Source: Anthoceros angustus (lineage: Eukaryota; Streptophyta; Anthocerotopsida; Anthocerotales; Anthocerotaceae). Taken from it: 64,000 bases of DNA. This document shows, piece after piece, positions 1 to 12,169 of the stretch. Location: contig MU008217.1 in assembly GCA_010909165.1 (NCBI GenBank), forward strand, positions 124,001 to 188,000, in the 5' to 3' direction. Within the stretch, counting starts at the first letter, position 1. Every line of letters starts with the position of its first letter. The notes beneath the pieces are model-generated. The model searched no databases. It was given only the letters and a program-made list of their open reading frames with translations, and had not been told where the DNA came from. The translations under genes and the position numbers were made by a program.

Positions 1-296
1 GAGGTGGAGATGGGGAGGACATGACGGAAATTTTATTTCTTACTATGGTGAGCAGTCTGCCTTACTTGTTTCCCACTCTTGGTGTGGTGTGGTCTGCTGC
101 TCACACGTACTGACTTCAAGTATCAAAGGTCCAGCAAGAATGGTCAAGAGGAGGCGTCGGTCGATGGATGGGGGCGGCAGAGACCGGTGTGAGGGCGGAC
201 TTTGATCCTCATTTTGTAGAACTGCAGAAATTGGACAAAAATGGCAAGTCTAAGTTTCTGTCTCCTTCTACCTCTGAAGACGAAGGATCATCATAG
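1..296 (+). CDS. 3' end of an unidentified plant gene (last two exons)
   Basis: Two exon pieces join in one frame: 1-47 and 121-296, with a GT-AG intron at 48-120 (donor gtgagc, acceptor ttcaag, branch-like tactgac just before it). The final exon stops with TAG at 294-296. The C-terminus is hydrophilic and Ser/Asp/Glu-rich, ending in STSEDEGSS, and includes the stretch VRADFDPHFVELQKL. I do not recognise the family. The 5' part lies outside the window. Support is the coherent splice phase (phase 1) and the protein-like composition; the alternative acceptor at 128 gives a quick stop. The copia stop codon lies only 57 bp downstream on the other strand, so a transposon fragment sits directly against this gene's 3' end. 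Confidence 0.4.
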
Positions 297-352
297 GCTG
301 ATTACCATAGGTAGGACTTAGAAGGTGGTTACTTCCCCGAACTTGGTTTTCA

Positions 353-868
353 TCACATGTTCCTCGCTTCCTTACTAGTTTTGGACTTGTTGGACATGTG
401 AAGTGGGTGTAACACTCCCAAAGCCTCTTTAGACTGATGGTGTTTCAGACGAGGTAAAGCTTTGGTAAGTATGTCTGCCGCATTTTGCTCTGTCGGGATA
501 TACTCTAACTTAACCTGCTTAGTCTCTACAGCATGCCTCACAAAGTGGTGATGTACTTCTATGTGTTTGGTTCGGGCATGGAAGACTGGGTTTTGTGCTA
601 GAGCCAAGGCAGACTGGTTATCACAAAAGATGACAGTTGGAGTACGCTGCTCTTGGCCCATATCCGCTAGGAGTCGACGCAACCATATGGCCTCTTTAGC
701 TGCTTGTGTAAGGGCTGAGTACTCTGCTTCGGTGGAGGAAAGAGAGACTGTTGTCTGCCTCTTCGAAGACCACGTCACCGCACCATCTGCTAACAGGAAA
801 GCATAGGCAGACACTGACCTTCTGGTATCTTGATCGGCCGCCCAATCCGCGTCACAGTAGCCTACCAA
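353..868 (-). pseudogene. Copia RNase H domain
   Basis: The translated stretch shows the copia RNase H signature: YCDADWA near the N-terminus, the SLSSTEAEY active-site block, FCDNQSA, and the histidine-rich RTKHIEVHHHFVR block near the C-terminus. The stop codon is at 353-355. It is joined upstream, in a different frame, to the RT C-terminal part, so a frameshift separates it from the rest of pol. Its role in a live element would be removal of the RNA strand during reverse transcription. Confidence 0.85.
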
Positions 869-2539
869 GGTAAGTTCTTCTCCATTATGTGCTCTCTTTG
901 TATAGTGGATGCCGTGTCCGCTAGTCCCCTTGAGATACCTAAGTATTCGCTGTGTCGATCAGGAGCTCTTCCGGCTCTTTCGAGCATCGAGAAACCATAC
1001 TTACGCGAAAGAAACATCTGGACGAGTATGATTCGAGGTAATATGAGAGCCAATCGCTGCACATAGGGGCGCCTCCATCTCAAGCCTATCTTGATCAGTC
1101 TATGGAGACTGAAGTACTGACAACTTGCAGCCAGCCTCAAGGGGAGTAAGGGCAGTCTTAGCCTCTGTTAGATTGTATTTGTGAAGCATGTCATAGATGT
1201 ACTTTTCTTGATGCACTGATAGGGTTCCACTGGCAGGATCTCTTTGAAGCTGGGTTCCTAAACAATAGGAAAGTTCACCCACATCTACCATATCGAACCT
1301 GCCGCGACAACAGACCCTTCACTCGGGTAATCCCTTCCAAGTGTGTACCAAGTAGAATGCAATCATCTACATAGAGTGCTAAAATGACAAAACCACCTTT
1401 CTCTTGCAGTAGGTAAACATTGGTATCGGCAGAGCTTTTCAAGAAGCCTAATCCTATCAGAAAATCATCTATGCACTCGTACCATGCGTGAGGACTTTGC
1501 TTAAGGCCGTAAATGGTTTTCAACAGTTTACACACCCACTCCTCATTGCCGGTAAGCTCAAACCCTTCAGGTTGTTGCATGAATATCTCCTCCTCTAGTT
1601 TGCCGTGTAGAAAGGCAGTTTTAACGTCCATCGGATGGATGTGAAGAGAGAAAAACGCAGACATGGCAAACAAGACTCTAAGGGACTGTGACTTGACAAC
1701 AGGGGAGAAAGTGTCATGATAATCTAAACCGGGGACTTGAGAAAACCCACGTGCGACAAGTCTAGCCTTATACCTGGCTATGCTACCGTCTGCCTTGTAT
1801 TTCAGTTTGAAGACCCACTTTGAGGTAACAATCTTCCTCCCCGCAGGCGGTGGGCATAGCTCCCATGTCTTGTTCTGTATGAGGGAGTCATATTCTGATT
1901 GGATTGCTGCTTTCCAATGCTTAGCATCTGGTCCAGAGATAGCTTCCTGATATGTGGACGGCTCATGTCCAGGGTTGATAATGATATTCACCATGTCCAC
2001 AACAACTTCATCAGGATCAGACCCATGTGGACGGGGTACCTTCTTGAAATCTTCACTACGATAAGGAGGTTCTCGCCACTGGTCAGGAGGTCTACGCAGT
2101 CGGGTAGAACGTCGAGGGAATTCCGGCTGCTGAACAGGTATAACATACTCCATTGGATCGTTAACTAGCCAGTCATCAGGAAGATCTGGGTATCGTGGAA
2201 CAGCTGCTTGTGGATTGTCCTCATTATCAGTGTGACCCTGACTTGGTGGAAGAGGATCAGATATGTTGAAATCAGCAGAAGACGTGTCTGAACCTTCATC
2301 TGGAGCTGGTGGGGGAAGTCCAGGATCTGGGTCATCAGAAGGTAACAAAGGATGTAATGGCAGCAGGGCAGGATCATGACCTATATCCACTGGATCGGAA
2401 GGATCTGAGTCCGGGAAACTAATCATGTCAGTGGAATCCTCCCCTGCAAGATCAGGCTGCTCAAATTCAACTGTCTCTTGGTCAAGAAAATCATCAAAGG
2501 AATGAGTGGGAGGAAGAAGGACAGGACGTTCATCGAAGG
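869..2539 (-). pseudogene. Copia reverse transcriptase
   Basis: The RT core is clear in the frame covering 1275-2768, with KWVFKLKYKADGSIARYKARLVA-type start, the DVKTAFLHG block with a catalytic Asp, IYGLKQSPHAW, and YVDD (about 1362-1373) in LYVDDCILLG. A frameshift near 1290 moves the continuation (GELSYCLGTQL) to the frame at 1100-1291, and another shift leads to RNase H. The acidic, proline-rich stretch upstream (about 2060-2500) is the usual linker between integrase and RT. Confidence 0.88.
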
Positions 2540-3345
2540 CTACAGTTCTAGAATGAATGACTCTCCTAGAAACAGGTTCGAACAGCTTATATCCATGAAT
2601 GCCCGTAGTATACCCAATGAAAATATGTCTCTTTGACTTGAATGAAAACTTCTGACGCAACTGATCAGGGATATGCGCATACGCTGTGCTACCAAAGACT
2701 CTAAGATGAGACAGGTCTGGTTTACTACCTGTCCATGACTCAAAGGGTGTACAAAGTGAGGAAACCACGACCTATTCGGAGGTAATCTCAGCGCCGCCTG
2801 TAAGCGTATGGATAGCCTCCCTTGGTAGAGCAGAGATCTTGCAGCATCCTGTATGGTTCTGTGTCTCCTTTCGGCACGACCATTCATATCAGAATGATAT
2901 GGAATTGTGAGTTGTCCGGGTTATCCCCTCTCGATAAAGATTCCCCGGAATGCATTAGATGCAGTACTCTTCCATTATCGGATCTGATGCATTTAAGCTT
3001 GTATCCAGTTTGCCTCTCAGCATAGGCTAAATAGCACTTGAAACTGTCAAAGACTTGACTTCTCTGACGCAGCAGCTCTGTGACGGTGAAGTGTGACTTA
3101 TCATCTTCAAATACGACAAAGTATCATGCACCTCCCCAGGAACTAACAAACATAGGCCCACAGATGTCTGTATGGACGAGGTCCGTGAGAGCTGCCGCTC
3201 ATGGATGTCCACTCCCTGTGAGGACTTAAACTGTTTCCCATGCACACATGCCACGCACAATTCAAGGTCAGGTAAGTCACTTTCAAAAACTACATTATTT
3301 TCTTTTCAAAGAATCCTCATGGCCTTAATATTAGGATGGCCAAGT
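2540..3345 (-). pseudogene. Copia integrase and GAG-pre-integrase region
   Basis: The pieces lie in three frames. CVACVHGKQFKSSQ (around 3230-3260) is the GAG-pre-integrase motif. NGRAERRHRTIQDAARSLL (around 2830-2887) is the copia integrase block containing the catalytic Glu region. HLRVFGSTAYAHIPDQLR (around 2650-2710) is the typical integrase C-terminal segment. At least two frameshifts separate them, so no functional integrase can be made. Confidence 0.83.
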
Positions 3346-3823
3346 CTACAATGCCATTTGAAGGCATTGATAGATTGCTGAGTAACATCTTTTGCCGCCG
3401 CCGACTGAATCTGAGGCGAGGCAGTCCAAACGAAGTCCGTAAGATAGATCAAACTGAGGTTTTCCACGAGCTATGGGAAAAGTTGGTGCGGACAGTCTGG
3501 AGATCGTGCATTCCACTCCTTCGAAGGTAATCCGATATTGGTTTGTCTTCCCAAGCGCCATTGTGCTCACCAGGTTCTTAGCGATTGCTGGCACATGAAG
3601 TGCATTCTCCAACAGCAGAAAACTACCATCCTGCAAAGTAACCTGAATGGTGCCCAAACCATTAATTGGTATAGTTGAATTGTCACCTAAGACTACTGCT
3701 GTTTGATGACAGGTCGGAGATGGCACATAAGTGATGAAAGATTTTCTTCTGGAACACATGTGATTCTGGCACCGCTGTCCAGATACCACTTCTGGCAGTC
3801 CTTCTTCGAAGAGGTTAGGCATG
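3346..3823 (-). pseudogene. Copia protease, 3' side of the CACTA insertion
   Basis: The minus strand encodes an aspartic protease with the DSGA active site at about 3768-3779, followed by a Val/Leu-rich core ending LHVPAIAKNLVS, a conserved copia protease block. The upstream half of this polyprotein, with the gag zinc knuckle, lies 15 kb away at 18840-19164. The reading frame continues across the two halves when the CACTA insert is left out. Confidence 0.83.
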
Positions 3824-3826
3824 CAA
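3824..3826. repeat. Target site duplication, left copy (CAA)
   Basis: CAA directly precedes the left terminal inverted repeat and is repeated directly after the right one at 18837-18839. A 3-bp duplication is the rule for CACTA (CMC/EnSpm) transposons. Counting one copy keeps the copia frame intact. Confidence 0.85.
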
Positions 3827-3855
3827 CCCTACTAGAAATGGCCCCCTATGTTACA
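3827..3855 (+). repeat. CACTA left terminal inverted repeat
   Basis: A 29-bp repeat starting CCCTACTAGAAATGGCC and ending CTATGTTACA. It matches the reverse complement of 18808-18836 at all 29 positions. Similarity stops sharply after the final TTACA. Confidence 0.93.
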
Positions 3856-3912
3856 GTCGTTGTTGCAATTTTATGTTACACTTGTAACTTGCAACATCAT
3901 TTGGAGGCTTGG
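3852..3912. repeat. CACTA left subterminal motif cluster
   Basis: Within 60 bp there are five copies, in both orientations, of TGTAAC or TTGCAAC (for example GTTGCAA, TGTTACA, TTGTAAC, TTGCAACA). The same motifs cluster at the right end. In characterised CACTA elements subterminal repeats bind the accessory protein (TNPA in En/Spm); that role is inferred here. Confidence 0.65.
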
Positions 3913-4290
3913 TATTAAGTTTGTCATTTCTTTCCGCATTGGGCCTACAATCTTAACACGAACCTTGCTCTCTCTCCTACCACTTCACCCTCTTAACTAC
4001 ATCCTCTCTCATACGCATTGTTTATGAATTCCCTCATGCAAATGCAACATGACCGTAATAAGGACCCTCTCTCTTCTCTATCCCCTCTTTATTACACCCC
4101 ATTGGAAGTACAATTAGTTAATGTTTTTCCTATTGCTCTTCATTGCACTCTCTCTTCACAACTATTGTTAATGGCCCAAACGGATATCACAAAACATGCT
4201 GGATATCACACTAACATGCTCATTAATTGTCTCTCATTAATTGTCTCCTTCCTCTACCACCGATATAATTCCTATATCAACCTTTTTCCC

Positions 4291-4374
4291 TACCATAGCT
4301 ATTATTGGCTTGTATACTAATTGTTTATGGCTTACCATAGCTATTATTGGCTTGTATACTATTTGTTTATGGCT
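4291..4374 (+). repeat. 42-bp tandem repeat, two copies
   Basis: Units 4291-4332 and 4333-4374 both begin TACCATAGCTATTATTGGC and differ at a single A/T position. They lie inside the CACTA element in AT-rich DNA. Confidence 0.9.
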
Positions 4375-7300
4375 TTTGCACGATATCTTGGTAGAGATAG
4401 AATACACATTACCTTCATACGCAGTACCTACTTGTAGATACGGATTACCTTCATATTTCATTACCTACTTGTAGGTAGGTATTTGTACATGAACACCGGA
4501 TTATCTGATTTTTATTTCGATAAATGGATATATCGCATTCTTGTCTTTACCGTCTTGTTCTTGCAGCAAAATCGTTGACTTCTGCTCAACACGCGACCGC
4601 TTGTTCGTCACCATCCGCCTCCACTCCACCAAACGCAGTGCATGGACAACTAGGTTCCTTTATACATACATACCTTGATGTCCTGAAATTGGGAAAGGGT
4701 GGTACATGAGGACTAATCCCATGCTTTTGTCCGGTACCCATGAGCAATGGCGTCGTACGTTTCCCCAACCCGTCTGCCTGGTCGTCTTTTCACACATGCA
4801 GCAAACCTAGCAATCGTACTTCAACCCACACCTACCAGCAATTCTCGCTTGTGTCACAAAACAGCAATGTCACAATTGTCTGTTACTGAGTCATCGATTC
4901 AGGGCAGCCACAAGCTTCTCCCCTTTTCTGCCTTCACATCACCACTGCGCTCTGAACCACAAATTCATCTAGATGGCAGCTAACTCATCAGAAGCCCTCA
5001 CTTTCTTCCTACATAAAACTAAATCCTATGCTACTTAGGCTTCTTGCAGACACCCCTACACTCATTGGTTGTCCTCAGCGGAGGATTCTTCTTCTTCTTC
5101 CGTGTAGAACCCGCCGCTTTTCTTCCTTTGCTTGTTGGTGTCATGCTTGGTGCCCGCTTTCTCTTCCTTGCTCACGCCTCGGCTCTGCTTTCCCACATCC
5201 TTCCACCGCTTCTTTTACGACCACCATGGCTGCAACAAAGCATAGCCAAGATTTTCGCCCATTGCATCGCCATTGCATGACATGTTACACATTTGCACTT
5301 ACACTTTTCGACACGCCTGTGTGATCCTCCGTGTCGGTGCCACCACTTCCACCATTGTCCCCCTTCTTCCATGCCCACCAGCAACGCTCTTCCTCCCTCT
5401 CCTCGTTGTCCCCCCACCCTCTTCAACGCCTTTGCATGTGTACCGTCCGGCCGCCTCGCCCATTGCCTCTCGCCCCTCTGCATCCAAGCATCCACACATG
5501 CCACTCGGTGATCACATCACCGACAAGCGTTGCCTCGCCCACTTGCCCTCTCACCCACCGCCATGCCTTTTCCCTTACCTCTCCAATACTCGGCATGTTC
5601 TCCAAGCCATTCCTCGCGCCCACCGCAGCCTCCTCTACCGCTGCGCCCTCCCCACCCGTTGCACGAACTTCCTTTCAAAATCTTCGCCCCTAGTGGACCA
5701 AAGGGATTGGTCCCTTGATCATGCTTTTGCAGCTTGCGACGCTTGGTTCGAGGTGTTGGCCACACCCCCATTCTTGTGCAACGTCACCACCCCCGCCACT
5801 CCTTCCTCCATGCCTTCGTTGTGACATTCGGCGGATGGAGCCATTTCGCATCCTTACCCTTCTCCCTCCATATCAATGCTTTGCCTCACCTTCTTCCCTA
5901 CGTTGTGGTTCCTTGTCCGTGATGCACCGCAAACCTCGCCACAATCTCATCCCGTCGACACCGGAAACTCAATCTCTACCATACTCACCAGCCTCTCCTC
6001 GGACTCGTCATGGCTTGTCCACGGCACCATCAACGCCATCTTCGCACACTAGCTCCAAGACACGCGATGGAAGGCCCTCCTCAGTCCTTCTTCATCCTCC
6101 ACCGCATCACCTGATCCTCATTTTCGACCCAACCTCCATCGCAAAGGGCCGACCATAAACACTCCTCCCGCCCGTGGAGCGCACAATACAGAATGACGTC
6201 TGAGTTACCCTGGTGAGTTCTCCTATCTCTGCCGGAGTTGCGGCAGGGGACGTCGCCCTGCCACCCGTTCTTCCATGTCACCCACCTCGGCCTCATCCTC
6301 GCTTGTCCTCGTCCTCGCCATTTCCATCCGGAGTCGGCCGTCTGGCCTGGCCGGGCTTGCCCCTCAACCTGTCCTCATCTCCCACATCCATGTTCTTCAC
6401 GGAGGTCGGAGCATGCCCTTCCTCCCTTGGCTCGCGTGCACCTCGCTCGCATTGGTCGGCATAGGCAAGTGGTCCCCGCTTCTCGGGAGGCGGGATGGGC
6501 GGCCCCAGAGGGCGCACTTGCTAGGGCATCCATGCCACAAGGGCGGGGACCGATGTTCGCTCATCCCGAGGACCACCACTGCTCCACGGAAGGGCCACCT
6601 CACGCCACTCGGAGGACCAAAAACCCCTCTGGAGCAGCCAAGCCCATAGGAGCGGTGCGCTCCTCCCAGGGGTTGATGGTGGGAAGCATCTTCCTTCCCA
6701 TCCCCACCCTCGGCGGGGGCAACTTGCGGCATCGCCATCACCGCCTCCGCAACCTTGGAAGGGACACTTGCCCATCTTCATGGTGGCGCTCCCTGTGTCT
6801 GTTGTCACCCTCCGCCACGCCTCCTGCCTCGGATGGAGCCGGCCTCTGGGTCCACCCACCGTTTCACCGCCTTTCGCCTTCCCACCGGAGCCGTGACACT
6901 TCCATGACCACGTGCGCTGCTGGGGTCCCTTTCACCGCAGTGCTTGCCCACCACCCGGCCGCCGCCATAGTCGCCATTGCCATCGCCGCAGACGGCGACG
7001 CCTCCTTTGATCGGCCGAACGCCATCTTCACCGGCGGTGTGTCCGGTTGAAGTCGGTGCGCGACTTAGGCGACTCGGCCAAATCCTCAAGTCCACGTCCC
7101 ACACCATCTTTGTAATCGCAAGAAGTCGAAAGCAGAGCGAACCGAGACAAAAGATTGCAACCGCAGATGATTGAAAAGATGCAAGTGGAAGTAACACGTG
7201 ACGGTCGGAAGTAATAGGCCATGTCTCCGATCGCATGCGATGCTGCGACTGCCATGCGCCGTCGCCATTCAAAGTTGCCACCTCATCGCCTTCCCTTATG

Positions 7301-7429
7301 TCTCAACTCCTCATTATAACAAGTGGGACCTAATCAAGATGACCACACTTATCACTCGTAGACATATATAGTCACCAAATTCGCACACACATTTGACGGC
7401 CAAGAACATTCATCATTTCGAGGGCCGAG
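4375..7429. other. CACTA interior, left part: no recognisable gene
   Basis: The first part is AT-rich. From about 5030 it is pyrimidine-rich on the plus strand (C, T and CCACC runs). Open frames occur on both strands at once (for example 5273-5824 and 6238-7050, plus) but their translations are Pro/Ser/His/Arg-rich and show no domain. I see no conserved motif, signal peptide or splice-consistent exon set. Confidence 0.6.
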
Positions 7430-8900
7430 GACATGCCACCGCTTGTCATTGCCCAAGGAACTATTTGTCCTTGGGCCTCGAGGTCATGTCATGGCCCATG
7501 GTCATGTCATGTCCTCGCCCATAACATGCATATACATGTCATGGCCCACGGACATGACATGACCATGATAAGACATGCACATGGTCCAAGGAAACATTTT
7601 CATTGGACCATGTCATGTATATACATGTCATCAGCATGACATTTATATACATGCCATGGGCCAAGGACAAAGTTGTCCTTGGCCCATGACATGCATATGT
7701 CATGGGCCAAGGACAACTTTGTCCTTGGCCCATGGCATGTATATAATGTCATGTCATATATATGCATATGCATGTCTGCGACGACATGCATATGCATGGC
7801 GGACAAAGTTTTCCTTGGCCCATGACATCCATATGCATGTCATGTGCCAAGCACAACTTTGTCCTTGGCCCATGTATATGCATGTCATGGTTAAGACCAT
7901 GCCATGCATTTACATGTCATGGGCCAAGCTCAAAGTTGTCCTTGGCCCATGACAACTAGGCCCATCCCCATGCATGTTTGGCCACCTCATCATGCGCTCC
8001 TTGTGTTTTAAGTCCTCATAATAGCATGTCCTCCCAAATGAAGTCTACACCACACTGCTATACATATATAGACACCAATATGGCATCGCCTTTCCGTGGG
8101 CCAAGGACAATTTGTCCTTGACATGAATTTACATGTCTGGGCCAGGACAATTTGTCCTTGGCCCACGCATGAAAATTTATGTCCCGGCCACACCATGCCA
8201 TGCATAGTTTCGTGGGCCAAGGACAAATGTCCTTGGCCCAAAATGGCGTTCATGTCTGGTCTTGACCATGCCATGCATTGCCATGGGCCAAGGACAAAGT
8301 TGTCCTGCCCATGAAACGCCTTGTAATATACATGTCATGGCCCAAGGACAATTTGTCCTTGGCCCATGGCAATTATATAAATGTCCTTGGCCCATTATAT
8401 AAATGTCATGCATGACATTTACATGCATATACATTTTCATGGTCAAAGGAAAAATGTTTCCTTGGACCATCACATGCATATGCATGTCAAGTCATATCAT
8501 GTCCTTGGCCCATGACATGTATATGCATGGGCCAAGGACATGACAAGACCGTGACATGCACGCATGTCGAGGCCCAAGGACAAATAAATCCTTGTGCAAT
8601 GACGGAGGTCGCATTTGTCCTTGGCCTCGAAATGCCGCCAATGTGCTTGGCGCTATGTGGCGAGATATTCGTGCTATATATGTTCGCCATGACATGTAAA
8701 TGCATGCCATGGTCAAGCCCATGACATGCATATACATGTCATGGCCAAGTCATGCGATGTCCGTGGACCATGTCATGCATGTACATGTCATGGCGAAGGA
8801 CAAATGACCGCACATGGGCATTTCCCAATCCAAGGACCATGACATGCATTGACTCATCATGGACCAAAGACAATCCCGGTGACCACGAGAGACACGTTTC
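7430..8900. repeat. Array of short perfect and near-perfect palindromes
   Basis: About ten units of a palindrome built on GGGCCAAGGACAA facing TTGTCCTTGGCCC occur here. Two are perfect with 16-bp arms and a 2-bp centre: 7655-7688 (centre AG) and 7701-7734 (centre CT). Others lie near 7841-7886, 7917-7952, 8095-8127, 8140-8165, 8211-8242, 8282-8313 and 8337-8370, with small changes. Spacers are rich in ATGCATATACATGTCATG-like sequence, which is itself nearly palindromic. The array is internal to the CACTA element. It does not have the direct-repeat and unique-spacer form of a CRISPR array. Confidence 0.85.
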
Positions 8901-11900
8901 GGGCCACCCTTGTGAGGCACCTCGGTGCAAACGGTGCATCGTGGATAGCGTGGGTGTGAAATGAATATGTGTCATCATACCGATTACAAACTGCACTTGG
9001 GGTGGTCCATGATCCTAGTCATCCATCCGCTGTTGCACCATTGTCAAGGTTTATACATTTGTTCGATGTACGCAGCTGGCATCGTTGTTAATTATGCTTA
9101 CCTCCCGAAAACCCGCTACTCACGCCGGGCGACACCACCGCCAAAGGTCGCCATGGCGGGCAGCTTGTCGTAGCGGGCCAATGCCCGCCTGCAAGCTTGT
9201 CGCAGTAACGGACGAGCATCGCAGATTCTCCCAACCGTAAACCGATGTTCCGGAGGCCACATGTGCGTAGAAATCGGCTCTTCTCCGAGATTTGCTTTAA
9301 CTACGAACTCACTTGATGAAAAGCTCCAGCTCTTGCTTAAGTCTCCTCCAGCTTTGAGGCCTACCGTGAACCCCACATCACTCCCCTCCACCCCTCCCCA
9401 CCCCTGCCTCCACCTGCCTCTCCTCGGCGCCCCCACCCCCCCCCGCCCCGCCTTGGCGTGGCACGAGATGCCCGAGCCCTCGTCCCTAGTGTCCACGATG
9501 TGCCGGCGATCATGACTTCCGCTACATATCAATGGGTTGGCACGGCTTGCACTTTTGGACACCTCCACGAACTGCCGATGGTCACAAGGACCCGGTGTGC
9601 CAACCGTGTGTATCCTCGCCCTTTTTGGAACCCTGCTCCAATGGCCAAGTGGAAGCCTCCCAACGCCTTGAGTTCGTGTCTCGACCACCACCCCCGCTCG
9701 ATCTCGTGCCGTAGTTTGTGTGTGTGGAAATCGCCATGACCTGTGCCGCCCAAGGTGTCGCTCGGGATTCACCCTTTTCACTCATTGCGTTCAATAGTTT
9801 TTGGTTCCCGCATGCGGCCGCCTTTTCCTTCCGTGCTCAACTATCTTCCTTCCAACATTGCGGTGTGTCGGAGGTTGTGGGCTCCTACATAGGCACCGAG
9901 TATGGCTATGAAGGATTGGACCGGCAGCGTCACCGACGATGGCCATCAAGGACGATGGAGAAGGTTGCTCTCCGTCCATTGCCCGAGGACACGACGGAAG
10001 GTTGCTCTCCGTCTGCTGCCATCAAGGACTGTATGCACGGTCCTCGCTCCCCGGCGTTACCGTCTCTTCATAGGTACATGCTTGGTGGAGGGAGGAGGTG
10101 TACACCTCGGAGGTCGAGGCAGGTAATGTTGAGCCTTGCCGGAATGTCCTTTCCGGCAACTGAATCTGTACACTTCAGTGTGGCTGGAAATAAAGAAACG
10201 GGCGCCTGTGAGGTCTGGTTGGCGGAATGGAGGGGTATGGAGTGGTGCCCCTCCATGCCGGGCAGACACAGTGCAACCGCGTCCGTGACATTTCCGTGTG
10301 ACGTGGGTCATGATTGCCTTCAACTTCCGATTGTGGCTGGTCCTAGCGCCGTGAGGATGGACATGAATTAAACAAAGGCTACTAATTCTGCACACCTGTC
10401 GCCCAAAAAACGTAAGGTCACCTGCTCTAAAAGGAACCGAGTCTGCGGAATGTGTGTCGCGATGCAGCCCATGGACCCGTTAGGAAAGGAAGGAGTTCAT
10501 ACCCGCAGGCCGCAGAAAGAAAGGACGAAGGGGAGGTCGAAAGGGAAGACGAAGGCGAAGGGAGCCGCGAGGGGCAGTACATCCGAGGCGATCGTCCCCG
10601 GTGAGGCGAACGGAAAGAGGAAATCATTGGTTGAATGCGCAGAGGCGGGGGGCTCTGCTCAGGCGGGCGCAGCAACCCCTCAGGCCGAGGGGACTCCAAG
10701 AAGAGGCACAGGAGACGAACGAAATTCTTGCAAAGGCCGCACGAAGTCGGAGATGTTGTGCATCTAAGTCGTCTGTTTTGGATGAATGAACCTGCAGATG
10801 TGGAGGGTTCACATCGGATGCACGCCCACTGTGGATGAAGATCCACAATTCAGAGGCATGGACCTGGGAGAGGGAGGACGAAGCGGCATGGGACGCGATT
10901 TGCAGCCATTGGGTGCGGTCCGCTTTCCGGCTTGTTTTCGCCGAGCTCTACCGAGATTTCGAGAGCATGAGCTCCACGCTTTCTCGCCGTAGACAAAGTG
11001 CGAGATAAGGAGGTTATGCACACTAGCGATGGTGGCGCTGAAATGTTTTGCCTTTCACGCATTCTTGACACAAGGCATGACACCGTCAATGTAGGCACCG
11101 CCAAACATATGACATTGAATGTTGCAAGTGGAGTCACCCACGAAAGCGCGAACTGCCCCGACCGTTGTCCCCAACCCCTCGATATCGACCGACCGTCATC
11201 CCTTTCTATCGTCGCCCAAGGGCGAATTGGTGCGGCCGGCGACAGGGGCGTCCATCCGAAGACATCTCGGTGCGTTGAACTCGTCTTCCCCGCACTCACG
11301 CGGAGCTCGACGGTAATCCAAACACGGACCACAAGTCCGTTCCATGCCACTCGATGGCTCGAGGTCGGCGGTGGCATTTGGCGAGACATGTTGGTGATGT
11401 CTCGCAACGCTTGATTCGTGAGAACACCATAGGGTGCCGGAGGCTTCCATTGTCGACACATAGCCGCGGATGCTTTAGCTCGCGACGCATCCTCGAGCTG
11501 CCCGAGGCAACGAGGTCGAGTCGTGAGTCCACTGCGCCCATGGTGGAAGCTCTTGCACGCGACTTCTTTTGTTCGAATGGGCTTCAATCGCTTGAGGAAA
11601 CGCCTTCCATTTTAATCAAGTTCTTCCTCCCCGCCATTCTTCTTCCGCGTCATCCATGGTCACGCAGGGGAGAATGCCACGAGATGCGATGTGTACATGT
11701 TCGCCTTGCCGAGAGTGCAGCGCCGCGGCCGTATTCCAGCTCACGTCTCGAGTTCATTGCCTTCGCCAAGTAATGCGCAGCTGCACGGACCATTGTGACC
11801 TTGATCGCGCTCCATATGGTTCAATTGTTGTGGTTAATGGCAGCCGCCCATGCACAATTGCGGACGATGGGCATGGGCAACCGTATGGTGGGCACCATGC

Positions 11901-12169
11901 ATCCCACGGACACGGTGTCACATATGTCCGAGGGCACCGTCAAAGCGATGCTACTAGTGATAGCATGAATTAGACAATTCGGAAGAGGAGACGGATGGTG
12001 AGGACTTGCCCACCGGTACACGTGGATGAGTTGTTGGCGAACCGACCGGCGAACGGAGGGCAAGCGATGCCAGATGCGTCGGGCGGTGAAACGCCTTGTA
12101 CGACATCCCGAAGGGCATGGTTCGAAGGAAAGCGGGCTAAGCGCCACACTCTTATTGTTGTCTTGGCAA
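8901..12169. other. CACTA interior, middle part: no recognisable gene
   Basis: This mixed-composition stretch lies between the palindrome array and the transposase. Open frames such as 9116-9781 (minus) and 9718-10371 (plus) overlap each other and translate to Arg/Pro/Gly-rich sequence without a domain. The region just upstream of 12170 would be expected to hold the transposase N-terminus, but I cannot make it out, so this part is either decayed or missing. Confidence 0.55.

Noticed and set aside
6238-7050. 270-codon plus-strand frame in the CACTA interior, considered as a captured gene
   Set aside because: Pro/Arg/His-rich and overlapped by open frames in four other readings. No recognisable domain or exon junction.
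7430-8900. CRISPR array
   Set aside because: Repeats are palindromes of variable spacing and the spacers are similar to one another; the host is a eukaryote and there are no cas genes.
9116-9781. 221-codon minus-strand frame in the CACTA interior
   Set aside because: No domain, biased composition, and an overlapping plus-strand frame of similar length; no splice or homology support.
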